A stretch of 50,218 nucleotides of DNA from Thermohalobaculum sp038534135 (lineage in GTDB: Bacteria > Pseudomonadota > Alphaproteobacteria > Rhodobacterales > Rhodobacteraceae), in contig JBCAXJ010000038.1 of NCBI GenBank assembly GCA_038534135.1, positions 1-50,218 of the forward strand, given 5' to 3'. The position numbers were made by a program, and so were the translations under genes. Shown here piece after piece: positions 1-7,488 of the stretch. The notes beneath the pieces are model-generated. The model had not been told where the DNA came from and ran no database searches. It worked only from the letters and a program-made list of their open reading frames with translations. Position 1 is the first letter of the stretch; each line of letters begins with the position of its first letter.

Positions 1-94
1 GCAGATTCTGGACGCCGCTGCCGCGCAAGAACGTGCCTTCGCAGTGATGGCAAACATTTCTGAGCGGGAAGCAGAAGATGAGGAAAGTAGGTAG
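1..94 (+). CDS. C-terminal end of an unidentified protein (5' end outside window)
   Basis: An open frame enters from the left edge (codons from base 2) and stops at TAG 92-94. It encodes about 30 residues, rich in Ala and Glu near the end (...EREAEDEESR). No family is recognisable from so short a piece. The same frame continues open after the TAG as far as TGA 245-247, so this could be the tail of a longer gene broken by one stop codon. It lies inside the presumed integrated element. Confidence 0.35.
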   Translation, partial: QILDAAAAQERAFAVMANISEREAEDEESR

Positions 95-106
95 GCGATC
101 CTCCGG

Positions 107-247
107 ATGCAGCGCTATCAAGCGGAGGGTCTGGGTTTGGACCCGATCGGTGTGCTCGTACTATATCGAATGAGTGTTCGGAAATGGCGCACAATTCCAA
201 TAGATCCGGCGAGCGAAGCGACGTGGTCTGATGTGCCCACGGTCTGA
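107..247 (+). CDS. possible 46-residue ORF, or the continuation of the preceding gene
   Basis: ATG 107 opens a 46-residue frame ending ...SEATWSDVPTV. It is in the same frame as the partial gene ending at 94, only four codons after that gene's TAG. The residue composition (LGLDPIGVLVLYRM...) looks more protein-like than a random shadow frame, but no good ribosome binding site or known family is visible. It could be an independent small gene, or the distal half of a gene interrupted by the TAG. Confidence 0.22.
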   Translation: MQRYQAEGLGLDPIGVLVLYRMSVRKWRTIPIDPASEATWSDVPTV

Positions 248-343
248 GGCCTCGCGCACCGTGATTCTGGATCGAGGTTCATGACCACGTCCGAAGAACC
301 GCCAACTTCGGCTGCTCGTGCAGGTTAAGGGTGACTCGAAGCG

Positions 344-643
344 GTGCGCCCGGGCTCGCGCGAAACACGACTCTTCGGTCGAATTTCAATCTCCCCGAAA
401 CTCGCCGTGGCCTCACGAGCCGAGCCATCGCGCACCTTGCGCCACAAAAGGATCGTCCTGACCTTCGTCGACCATGGCTGGGAGGTCGGAGCCACCTCCG
501 AGCCCGGCACAAAAACCTGTGGACAAGATCTGGATCTGACAGCCGCGCTGATGGCCGCCGTGGTAGACTCAGAAAACAACACAGCGCCTGAAGATTCCCG
601 CCGCCCACGCCCGATCGATCCGGGTACAGAAGATGCGGCCTGA
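344..643 (+). CDS. doubtful hypothetical ORF in the element
   Basis: A 99-residue frame whose central part (about residues 30-75) uses G/C-ending codons as its neighbours do. It has no clear Shine-Dalgarno sequence and no recognisable domain. Other frames overlap it on both strands, so the coding case is weak. Apart from this frame and the 107-247 ORF, the stretch 95-676 holds nothing I can support. Confidence 0.2.
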   Translation: MRPGSRETRLFGRISISPKLAVASRAEPSRTLRHKRIVLTFVDHGWEVGATSEPGTKTCGQDLDLTAALMAAVVDSENNTAPEDSRRPRPIDPGTEDAA

Positions 644-676
644 TCTCGATTCATCATTCAACGAAAGGAAATTGAC

Positions 677-841
677 ATGAACGACACGCACAACACCGAA
701 CGGATTCAGCACGACGCGACCCCGATGGCAACACTGCAGGGGGATGACCGCGCCAATCCTGACGAGACCTACATCGAAGCCATCCTGGCTACCAACGACC
801 GCTTCCTGCGAACCACTGAAACAGATCAGGAGGAGTCATGA
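677..841 (+). CDS. small 54-residue protein translationally coupled to the recombinase
   Basis: ATG 677 is preceded by a GAAAGGAA ribosome binding site. The frame runs 54 codons to TGA 839-841, overlapping the recombinase ATG (838) as ATGA. The product is acidic and polar, with a middle segment NPDETYIEAILATNDRF that could form an amphipathic helix, and it ends TDQEES. The overlap implies coupled translation with the recombinase, so a helper such as a directionality or recombination partner is one possibility. That role is inferred from position only. No DNA-binding motif is evident. Confidence 0.6.
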   Translation: MNDTHNTERIQHDATPMATLQGDDRANPDETYIEAILATNDRFLRTTETDQEES

Positions 842-2283
842 TCCTCCCCAAAGCACTCATCTATTGCCGCGTGTCTTCGCGCAATCAGGAAGAAGACGGC
901 CACGGGCTCGAATCGCAGGAAACCCGTTGCCGCCAGCATGCCGCTGCACGGGGCTATGACGTCGCCGCCGTCTTCCCCGATACCATGACGGGCGGTGGCG
1001 ACTTCATGAAGCGCAAGGGCATGGTGGCACTCCTCAGCTTCATCGACGCGCAGCCCGAGGAACGCTTCGTCGTCATCTTCGACGATCTCAAGCGCTTCGC
1101 CCGCGACCGCGACTTCCACTTCCGCCTGCGCGACGCGTTCCGCGCTCGCAACACGCATATCGAGTGCCTGAACTTCAAGTTCGACGACAGCCCCGAGGGC
1201 GAGTTCATGGAGACGATCTTCGCCGCCCAGGGCCAGCTCGAGCGCAAGCAGAACAGCCGTCAGGTGGCCCAGAAGATGCGCGCCCGCATGGAGAACGGTT
1301 ACTGGATCCACAACCCACCGGTCGGTTATCGCTACGAGACCATCAAGGGCCACGGCAAAGTTCTGATTCCGAACCCGCCCTTCGATGGCATCATCCGCGA
1401 CGCCTTCGAGGGGTACGCCAATGGCCGCTTCCAGAGCCAGGCCGAGCTCAAGCGCTTCTTCGAGAGCTTTCCGGACTTCCCGCGCAACAAGCACGGTGAG
1501 GTCAAGCAGCAGCGCGTCACCGACATCCTCACGCAACCGGTCTACACCGGGTACATCTGCTCCGAGCCCTACGGCCTCAACTGGCTCAAGGGCCAGCACG
1601 AGCCCTTGATCAGCGTCGAGACGTTCCAGAAGGTGCAGGACCGCCGTACAGGCACCGCCAAGGCACCGAAGCGGGCAAACATTGGCGCAGACTTCGCGCT
1701 CCGCGGCTTTGTCTGCTGCGATGGCTGCGGCGTGCCGCTGCGGTCCTCATGGGCGAAAGGCAAGTACAAGCACTACGCCTACTACCTGTGTCAGACACAA
1801 ACCTGCGACGCTTACGGCAAGTCGATCCCGCGCGACAAAGTCGAGGGCGCGGTGGGTGAGATCATCAAGACGCTGCAACCGACCGAGGATCTCTTCAAGC
1901 TGGCCGCGGCCATGTTCCGCGTCGCATGGGATGCTCGCCGCGCTCAGGCCGTCGATGCCATCCAAAGCGGCAAACAGCAGATCCGGGACATCACCAAACA
2001 GATCGACACGCTGCTCGAGCGGATCCTCGGCACGACCAGCCCGATGATCATCCAGACCTACGAGGCGAAGATCGGTGATCTCGAACGCGCCAAAGCCATC
2101 GCAACCGATCAACTGGCAAAACATACCGAACCCAAGGGCGCCTTCGAGGAAAAACTAGAACTCTCGCTCCAGTTTCTCGCAAACCCTTGGAAACTCTGGG
2201 AAAGTGGCCAGATCACCCTGCGCCGCATGGTCCTCAAACTGGTCTTTGCCGACCGCCTGAAACTGCCGAATCGAGGGTGCTAG
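838..2283 (+). CDS. large serine recombinase (site-specific integrase), C-terminus apparently frameshifted
   Basis: 481 codons. The N-terminal resolvase fold carries YCRVSS, with catalytic Ser13, then the recombinase domain (about residues 150-260), a zinc ribbon beginning CCDGC with a second cysteine group about 25 residues on, a helical coiled segment (about 360-430) and a C-terminal domain. This is the architecture of large serine integrases that insert and excise mobile DNA. The frame stops at TAG 2281-2283 after FADRLKLPNRGC. The +1 frame continues with CR-EG and then RTPEIALPFKAL, which resembles the usual C-terminal tail of this family, so about 2 bases seem lost near 2263. It lies next to the 3' end of tRNA-Leu, the expected insertion target. 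Family assignment is secure. Whether the altered tail still works is unknown. Confidence 0.93.
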   Translation: MILPKALIYCRVSSRNQEEDGHGLESQETRCRQHAAARGYDVAAVFPDTMTGGGDFMKRKGMVALLSFIDAQPEERFVVIFDDLKRFARDRDFHFRLRDAFRARNTHIECLNFKFDDSPEGEFMETIFAAQGQLERKQNSRQVAQKMRARMENGYWIHNPPVGYRYETIKGHGKVLIPNPPFDGIIRDAFEGYANGRFQSQAELKRFFESFPDFPRNKHGEVKQQRVTDILTQPVYTGYICSEPYGLNWLKGQHEPLISVETFQKVQDRRTGTAKAPKRANIGADFALRGFVCCDGCGVPLRSSWAKGKYKHYAYYLCQTQTCDAYGKSIPRDKVEGAVGEIIKTLQPTEDLFKLAAAMFRVAWDARRAQAVDAIQSGKQQIRDITKQIDTLLERILGTTSPMIIQTYEAKIGDLERAKAIATDQLAKHTEPKGAFEEKLELSLQFLANPWKLWESGQITLRRMVLKLVFADRLKLPNRGC

Positions 2284-2346
2284 AACTCCCGAAATCGCGT
2301 TACCTTTCAAGGCGTTAGGTGCGCTCGAAGGACCGGATCTAAGAAG

Positions 2347-2433
<87 letters not shown>

Positions 2434-2450
2434 CGGTTACGTGAGCGCCG

Positions 2451-2479
2451 GAGATAATGGCGCCGACCCAAGCTGTCAA
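2451..2479 (-). promoter_or_regulatory. sigma-70 type promoter of tRNA-Leu
   Basis: On the minus strand, TTGACA (2479-2474) is followed after a 17-base spacer by TATCTC (2456-2451). This places the start site about 8-10 bases upstream of the mature 5' end of the tRNA. The -35 is a perfect consensus match and the -10 is partial. Confidence 0.6.
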
Positions 2480-2597
2480 CGGCTTCTTTACGGCTTCGCG
2501 CAATCCAGATTGCCGGTACGCGACCGGGTAACCCATTGCCGTCGACAGGCGTCAGGACTAACACGGTAGGCAGTTGGACATGACAGGATGTCAGGCA

Positions 2598-3575
2598 ATG
2601 ACAGGCTCCACCCCTCTGGTCACGATCATCGGCGGATCCGGCTTTCTCGGACGGTATATCGCGCAGCGCATGGCACGCCGGGGTTGGCGGGTGCGCGTTG
2701 CCGTGCGCCGACCGAACGAGGCGATGTTCGTCAAGCCCTATGGCGTGGTGGGCCAGGTGGAACCAGTACAATGCAACGTCCGGGACGATGCGTCCATGCG
2801 TGCGGTCATTGCCGGTGCGGATGCGGTCGTGAACTGTGTCGGCGTTCTGTGGCAGAACGGACGCAACACGTTTGAGGCGACGCAGGCAGATGGTGCCGCC
2901 CGGGCCGCCCGGATCGCGGCGGAGGCGGGGGTCGAGCGCTTTGTGCATATCTCGGCGATCGGCACCGATGCGGACTCGGCATCCGAGTACGCGCAGACGA
3001 AAGCAGCCGGAGAGGCGGCCGTCCTCGAATCTATGCCTGATGCCGTCATCCTGCGCCCGTCCGTGATCTTCGGAACCGAGGACGGGTTCTTCAATCAGTT
3101 CGCCGGTCTGGCACGTCTGACGCCTGCTCTACCGTTGGTGGGTGGAGCGACCCGGTTCCAGCCCGTCTGGGTCGAAGACGTCGCTGAAGCTGCGGCACGT
3201 GCGATCGTCGGAGACGTACAGCCGGGTATCTACGAGCTTGGCGGACCTAGGGTGGCGACCTTCCGCGAGTGCATGGAACTCATGCTCGGGATCATTCGCC
3301 GCCGCCGGATGCTGATCGATCTGCCGTTCTTCGTGGCCAACATCATCGCAACCTTCTCGCAGGTGACTGCGTTGGTCGGTGTGCAACCGCTGCTCACGCG
3401 CGACCAGATCAAACTGCTGCGCAAGGATAACGTTGTAAGCGAAGGCGCTCGGGGTTTTGAAGCGATTGGCATAGCACCGACGGCGATGGAAGGTGTGCTG
3501 GAGAGCTACCTCTACGCTTACCGTCCCTACGGCCAGTACACGGCGCTCTCCGAAACGCACAAGGTCGACACGTGA
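2598..3575 (+). CDS. NAD(P)-binding epimerase/NDUFA9-like complex I assembly protein
   Basis: 325 residues from ATG 2598; in-frame ATG 2580 and TTG 2574 would add 6 or 8 residues. I prefer 2598 because the family normally begins a few residues before the nucleotide-binding strand (here VTIIGGSGFLGRYIA). The glycine motif GGSGFLG, the segment RRPNEAMFVKPYGVVGQ and NCVGVLW, followed by HISAIG and a YxxxK-like EYAQTK, are typical of the extended SDR subfamily that includes the NADH dehydrogenase subunit NDUFA9. The role is probably accessory to respiratory complex I. Its stop overlaps the next gene's GTG (GTGA), so the two are probably co-transcribed. Confidence 0.85.
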   Translation: MTGSTPLVTIIGGSGFLGRYIAQRMARRGWRVRVAVRRPNEAMFVKPYGVVGQVEPVQCNVRDDASMRAVIAGADAVVNCVGVLWQNGRNTFEATQADGAARAARIAAEAGVERFVHISAIGTDADSASEYAQTKAAGEAAVLESMPDAVILRPSVIFGTEDGFFNQFAGLARLTPALPLVGGATRFQPVWVEDVAEAAARAIVGDVQPGIYELGGPRVATFRECMELMLGIIRRRRMLIDLPFFVANIIATFSQVTALVGVQPLLTRDQIKLLRKDNVVSEGARGFEAIGIAPTAMEGVLESYLYAYRPYGQYTALSETHKVDT

Positions 3576-4609
3576 GCAGCCCCGTGAACGGCTTAAACAG
3601 TCTGCGGAGTTGTTGGCGGCGTCTTGTCGCCTCGATGCTGCTCATCTGCCTGGCCGGTCCGGCTTTCGCCGCATGCGCTGGCCAGAACCTGATCCCAGAA
3701 CTGCAGAAGTCAGACCCCGAAGGCGTCGCGTCGATGTTCGACCGAGCGAATGCCGTTCGGAATGCGCGTGGGCGCCTGTGGACGGTCGAAGTGCCGGGAG
3801 CAGATCCGTCCTTCCTGTTCGGAACATTCCACTCCGGTGAAGTGCTGGAGACTGTGACACCGAAGGTCTGGCGGTTGCTTGACGCGGCCCGGATCTCGAT
3901 TTTCGAAGTCAGCCTGGATCAACAGGCGGCCTTGGAAGAGCGGATGGCCAGCGATCCTGGCTTTGCCTTCGATCTGGACGGCCCTGGCGTGCTTTCTGAA
4001 ATGACCGAGGCACAGGCCGAGGCATTTGGCCAGGCGCTGGGACGGCGTGGGGTGGATCTTTATGCCGCTGACCGCATGCAGCCCTGGCTGCTGGCAGCAC
4101 TGCTGGGGTTTCCGCCGTGCCACCTGCAAGCCATGTCGAGTGGCGACAAACCGATGGATGAAGTGCTGGCGCGGCACGCGGTGTCGCTCGGGATCCCTGT
4201 GATCGGGCTCGAGAGTTACGACACGGCGTTGGACAGCCTGAACCGCGTGCCCAAGGAACAGATGCTCCTGGCGCTGGTCGGAGCACCCGAGCTTCTGGAT
4301 CAGGAGGAGGATGTGTTTCGCACGAATGCGTCTCTTTACGCTGCGGGTGATGTTCAGGCGATCAATGAATTCGGGATCTATCTGACCGAACGGTTCCGGC
4401 CGGATCTCAAGGTGCGTGAGATCAACGATGCGATGATGACGGAATTGCTCGACGTGCGGAACCGCGCGTGGATGCCGACTCTGGAATCGGAGTTGGCCAA
4501 AGGCGGTGCCTTCGTTGCCGTGGGTGCGCTCCACCTGCCGGGTGCGGTTGGACTGGTCGAGCTGCTGCGAGCCAAGGGGTTCACGATCTCCCGGACCGCG
4601 GTGGACTGA
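3572..4609 (+). CDS. TraB/GumN family protein, exported
   Basis: 345 residues beginning at GTG 3572, overlapping the upstream stop by 4 bases. The N-terminus has a basic stretch (RSCWRRLV) and then a hydrophobic core ending AGPAFA-AC, a signal peptide. The mature protein starts with the family's hallmark SFLFGTFHSGE and ends with a conserved GALHLPG segment followed by a helix and ISRTAVD. TraB/GumN-like proteins (Pfam TraB) are thought to be metal-dependent peptidase-like enzymes, but the bacterial substrate is not known. An in-frame GTG at 3584 is an alternative start that would still leave a signal sequence. Confidence 0.85.
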   Translation: MSSPVNGLNSLRSCWRRLVASMLLICLAGPAFAACAGQNLIPELQKSDPEGVASMFDRANAVRNARGRLWTVEVPGADPSFLFGTFHSGEVLETVTPKVWRLLDAARISIFEVSLDQQAALEERMASDPGFAFDLDGPGVLSEMTEAQAEAFGQALGRRGVDLYAADRMQPWLLAALLGFPPCHLQAMSSGDKPMDEVLARHAVSLGIPVIGLESYDTALDSLNRVPKEQMLLALVGAPELLDQEEDVFRTNASLYAAGDVQAINEFGIYLTERFRPDLKVREINDAMMTELLDVRNRAWMPTLESELAKGGAFVAVGALHLPGAVGLVELLRAKGFTISRTAVD

Positions 4610-4648
4610 CGAGCAATCTTCGCTCGAAGGCGATTGCACGATCTCCTC

Positions 4649-4684
4649 AAAAAAATAGCACGGCCCCGTAATTCGGGACCGTGC
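4649..4684 (-). terminator. rho-independent terminator for a minus-strand transcript
   Basis: An 11-bp stem with one mismatch (arms 4658-4668 and 4674-4684, loop TAATT) is followed on the minus strand by TA and a run of seven T (4655-4649). On the plus strand the hairpin is followed by GGCAAAATC, with no T run, so it points leftwards. No annotated gene on the minus strand ends here. It therefore implies an unannotated transcript from the right. Confidence 0.7.
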
Positions 4685-4850
4685 GGCAAAATCAAAATGT
4701 CTTCAGTATGGTCAGCAAAAAGGCCTTCAATATCGGCTGCCCAAGAAGCTGGCGGGAATTGCCAACTGGGGGTTGTCTCGGGCTGCTTTAGTATTCCGGA
4801 AGATGTGTCGCCTCCGTGCAATCATGAATAACGGCGACTCAGTCAGTGAT
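4649..4850 (-). ncRNA. candidate small RNA (minus strand) in a gene-free interval
   Basis: Between TraB and the Nudix gene there are nearly 490 bases without a convincing protein gene. A strong minus-strand terminator sits at its left end and a perfect TGTGA-N6-TCACA palindrome at 4853-4868 on its right side. A transcript of roughly 150-200 nt starting left of the palindrome and ending at the terminator fits. A minus-strand reading frame (from 4821) crosses the terminator and resembles no known protein. The 5' end is a guess, and no Rfam family is recognised. Confidence 0.4.
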
Positions 4851-4852
4851 TC

Positions 4853-4868
4853 TGTGATTTTTGTCACA
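4853..4868. promoter_or_regulatory. CRP/FNR-family palindrome TGTGATTTTTGTCACA
   Basis: TGTGA and TCACA half-sites are separated by six bases, a perfect match to the classical CRP consensus geometry. It lies between the candidate minus-strand RNA and the Nudix gene and could control either one. Assignment to a specific CRP/FNR-family protein is not possible from the sequence. Confidence 0.5.
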
Positions 4869-5096
4869 TTGAGTTCGGACGCCTTCTCGGAGAGGTGAAA
4901 TTTCCCTTGAGAAGTCTGCAGGAATTACTGCGACGGTGGATGTCTATCGATCCATGATGATGAATAAGTCTCTGAAATCATGGAAAATATGAAACGGGGA
5001 GCGCCTTATGACGTGCTTCGGCAGGGTGCCGGTCTGGGGCGATCCGCTCTTGGGCGCTTGCTTGCGGTATCCGAACGGGCAGGGCATCTAGGCCGC

Positions 5097-5720
5097 ATGG
5101 AAATAACACTCAATGAGGTTGCAGCGGCATTGGCTCTCGCACCATCGGATGTACGGACTGATTTCGACCTGAATCCAGAGGTCAAAGCCGAGCAATTGCG
5201 GATTCACCGCAAGCGTCCGGCCGCCGTGCTGTGCGCCTTGCGCCCGCTCGAGACCGGCTTGCAGGTCATTCTCACGCAGCGTGCGGCGCATTTGAACCAG
5301 CACGCCGGTCAAGTTGCTTTTCCGGGTGGCAAGATTGACGCGGCGGATCCAACAGCGCAGGACGCCGCGCTTCGCGAAGCCGAGGAGGAGATCGGATTGC
5401 GCTCGGATCAGGTGCAACTCCTGGGCGGGCTCGACACCTACCTGACGTCGACCGGGTACACAGTCACGCCCTATGTGGGCGTCATCGATCCCAGCTGGAC
5501 TCCGGTTCCAGACCCGTCCGAAGTGGATACGGTTTTCGAGCCGCCTCTGGATTTTCTAATGAACCCGCAGAACCGAAAACGTCATCATCACGATCGGAAC
5601 GGTTATCGCCGATATTACTACGCGATGCCGTGGCAAGGTTTCTATATCTGGGGCGCGACCGCCGGGATGTTGAAAGGCCTGTCCGACCGTTTGGATGTCG
5701 TACGCGGCGTCAGCGGGTGA
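5097..5720 (+). CDS. Nudix hydrolase, CoA pyrophosphatase type
   Basis: 207 residues from ATG 5097. An upstream in-frame ATG at 4980 would add 39 residues, but these are unlike the family, which usually starts just before a TLxEV helix as here (MEITLNEVAAAL). HAGQVAFPGG and ALREAEEEIGL form the CoA-specific Nudix box, and FDLNP near the N-terminus is also typical. It hydrolyses CoA or acyl-CoA to 3',5'-ADP and phosphopantetheine. The CCA-adding enzyme starts 10 bases after its stop, a gene pair common in Rhodobacteraceae. A short alternative ORF with a good GGGGAG site (ATG 5008 to TAG 5091) could act as a leader peptide. Confidence 0.88.
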   Translation: MEITLNEVAAALALAPSDVRTDFDLNPEVKAEQLRIHRKRPAAVLCALRPLETGLQVILTQRAAHLNQHAGQVAFPGGKIDAADPTAQDAALREAEEEIGLRSDQVQLLGGLDTYLTSTGYTVTPYVGVIDPSWTPVPDPSEVDTVFEPPLDFLMNPQNRKRHHHDRNGYRRYYYAMPWQGFYIWGATAGMLKGLSDRLDVVRGVSG

Positions 5721-5730
5721 TTGGGTCCGG

Positions 5731-6903
5731 ATGACCAAGATCGATGCACCGTGGGTCGAGGCCCCGGCCAGCCAAGCGGTCATGGATGCTCTTGGCGGTC
5801 AGGCGTACTTCGTCGGCGGCTGCGTCCGCAACGCGTTGCTCGACGCGCCGGTGGCCGACATCGACATCGCTACGCCGCTGGAGCCCGACGACGTCGTCGC
5901 ACATCTGGTTGCAGCGGACATCAAGGCAGTCCCGACCGGTATCGCGCACGGCACGGTTACAGCCGTGCACCTGGGTGAACCCATCGAAGTGACGACTTTC
6001 CGTGCTGACGTTGAAACCGATGGGCGCCGAGCGGTGGTCGCGTTCACGACGGACATTGCCGTCGACGCGGGGCGCCGCGACTTCACGATGAACGCGCTCT
6101 ATGCCGATCACGCGGGAAACCTGGTTGATCCGCTTGGCGGGCTGTCCGATCTGCGAGCGCGCAAGGTTCGCTTCATCGGCAATGCGCATGACAGAATTCG
6201 CGAGGACTACCTTCGCATCCTCAGGTTCTTCCGCTTCCACGCGTGGTACGGCGCCGATGGGATCGATGCCGAAGGGCTCGCGGCATGTGCCGAACTCGCA
6301 GATGGGATCGAGACGCTGGCGCATGAGCGCATTGGTTGGGAGATCCGCAAGCTGCTGTCCGCGCCGGACCCAGCGCCCGCGGTTGCCTCGATGGCAGCGT
6401 CCGGCGTGCTTATGCGGTGTCTTCCGGGCGCAGATCCGTCGGCGTTGGCGCCGTTGGTGCATCTGGAAGAGGAAGCAGGTGTCGCGTGTCACTGGCATCG
6501 CAGGTTGACGGTTCTGGGCGGTGGTCCATGGGGTGAGGCTCTTCGGCTTTCGAACGCCGAGATCAAGGCGCTTGATGCGATCCGCGATGCGATCCAAAGC
6601 ACTGAGAGTCTGGAGGTCCAAGCCTATCGCCATGGGTCCGAAGCAGCCTTGTCCGCGACCCTGATCCTTGCTGCGTCAACGGGGCAGGGTGTCCCGAGGA
6701 ACCTCATGGAGGTGATAGCGCTCGGCGCCTCGGCGCGATTTCCGGTCGTTGCACGCGATTTGCTCGCGCGCGGTGTAGAGCAGGGGCCGGGACTGGGGGC
6801 AATGCTTAAGCAGCTTGAGGAGGGATGGATCGAAAGCGGATTCAAGCTCGAGAAAGAGGAACTCTTGGCAGATGTCGACGTCGGAGGTTCCCTTCGGCAG
6901 TGA
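5731..6903 (+). CDS. cca: CCA tRNA nucleotidyltransferase
   Basis: 390 residues from ATG 5731; the frame is open further left (5695), but that part overlaps the Nudix gene. Class II nucleotidyltransferase motifs are clear: AYFVGGCVRNALL, the metal-binding DIDIAT (two Asp), RRDFTMNALY, and the neck motif DRIREDYLRILRFFRFH. The enzyme adds or repairs the CCA end of tRNAs in the cytoplasm. It is translationally close to the Nudix gene (10 bases). The length fits the alphaproteobacterial short form without an HD phosphohydrolase domain. Confidence 0.93.
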   Translation: MTKIDAPWVEAPASQAVMDALGGQAYFVGGCVRNALLDAPVADIDIATPLEPDDVVAHLVAADIKAVPTGIAHGTVTAVHLGEPIEVTTFRADVETDGRRAVVAFTTDIAVDAGRRDFTMNALYADHAGNLVDPLGGLSDLRARKVRFIGNAHDRIREDYLRILRFFRFHAWYGADGIDAEGLAACAELADGIETLAHERIGWEIRKLLSAPDPAPAVASMAASGVLMRCLPGADPSALAPLVHLEEEAGVACHWHRRLTVLGGGPWGEALRLSNAEIKALDAIRDAIQSTESLEVQAYRHGSEAALSATLILAASTGQGVPRNLMEVIALGASARFPVVARDLLARGVEQGPGLGAMLKQLEEGWIESGFKLEKEELLADVDVGGSLRQ

Positions 6904-6925
6904 TGGCCTACCGATGCGGCGAAGA

Positions 6926-7312
6926 TCACTCTTCGTCAGTTGGGATGTTCGAGAGGCGGCGCACGATCGTCTGACGCAAGTCCAGAAGCGTTGTCAGCAG
7001 GTCGTCGGACAATCGATCGACCTCCTCGGCCGGAGCGTCCTTGGCAATCCAGTTGGTGAAGTGGTTAAGCTCGGACATGACCGTCTCGGTCTTTGTGAGT
7101 GTGCCGTCGCCGTCACGCTGTTTCCAGTCGGCCCACCATGCCTCGATCTCCGTCAATTCGTCCTCGCTGGCAGGCCGCCGTTTGTGCGGAACGATCTGGC
7201 CTTGCTGCGTGATCGATGCGATCTGGTTCAACTCGATCCGGCGTTGCTTGTTCGCGACCTCCATCCGGAAGACCTGCGCGCCCTGCTTTCTGAGGCGGTA
7301 ATACAGTTTCAT
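6926..7312 (-). CDS. conserved hypothetical cytoplasmic protein
   Basis: 128 residues, charged, with no signal or membrane segment. The N-terminal half has a basic strand-like part (KLYYRLRKQGAQVFRMEV...RRIEL) and the C-terminal half is helical (ELTEIEAWWADWKQR..., TKTETVMSELNHFTNWIAK, EEVDRLSDDLLTTLLDLRQTIVRRL). It is convergent with the CCA gene, 22 bases away. I do not recognise a named family. The composition and codon use look like a genuine gene. Confidence 0.65.
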   Translation of the reverse strand: MKLYYRLRKQGAQVFRMEVANKQRRIELNQIASITQQGQIVPHKRRPASEDELTEIEAWWADWKQRDGDGTLTKTETVMSELNHFTNWIAKDAPAEEVDRLSDDLLTTLLDLRQTIVRRLSNIPTDEE

Positions 7313-7435
7313 AGCAGCGCGGGCCTTTGGAACATGCGGAGCTTCGCTCTCTGATCTGATAGGCTTGGCTTAAATCAGCGGTCACGCCGCGCAAAGGATA
7401 TTCTTTCAAGCGGATAACGCGCGGAACGACCTGGC

Positions 7436-7467
7436 AAAGAAAAGGGGCCGGCACGGCGGCCAGCCCC
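7436..7467 (-). terminator. rho-independent terminator of the RTX-Hint gene
   Basis: Minus strand: GGGGCTGGC, a 6-base loop, GCCGGCCCC (9 bp with one T-G pair), then TTTTCTTT. It begins about 20 bases beyond the RTX-Hint stop codon. Confidence 0.85.
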
Positions 7468-7488
7468 CGAAAGTCGTTCGATAAACGA

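Noticed and set aside
4378..4821. 147-residue minus-strand frame over the TraB end and gene-free interval
   Set aside because: It runs through a strong terminator on its own strand and into TraB; no known protein. The transcript is better explained as a small RNA.
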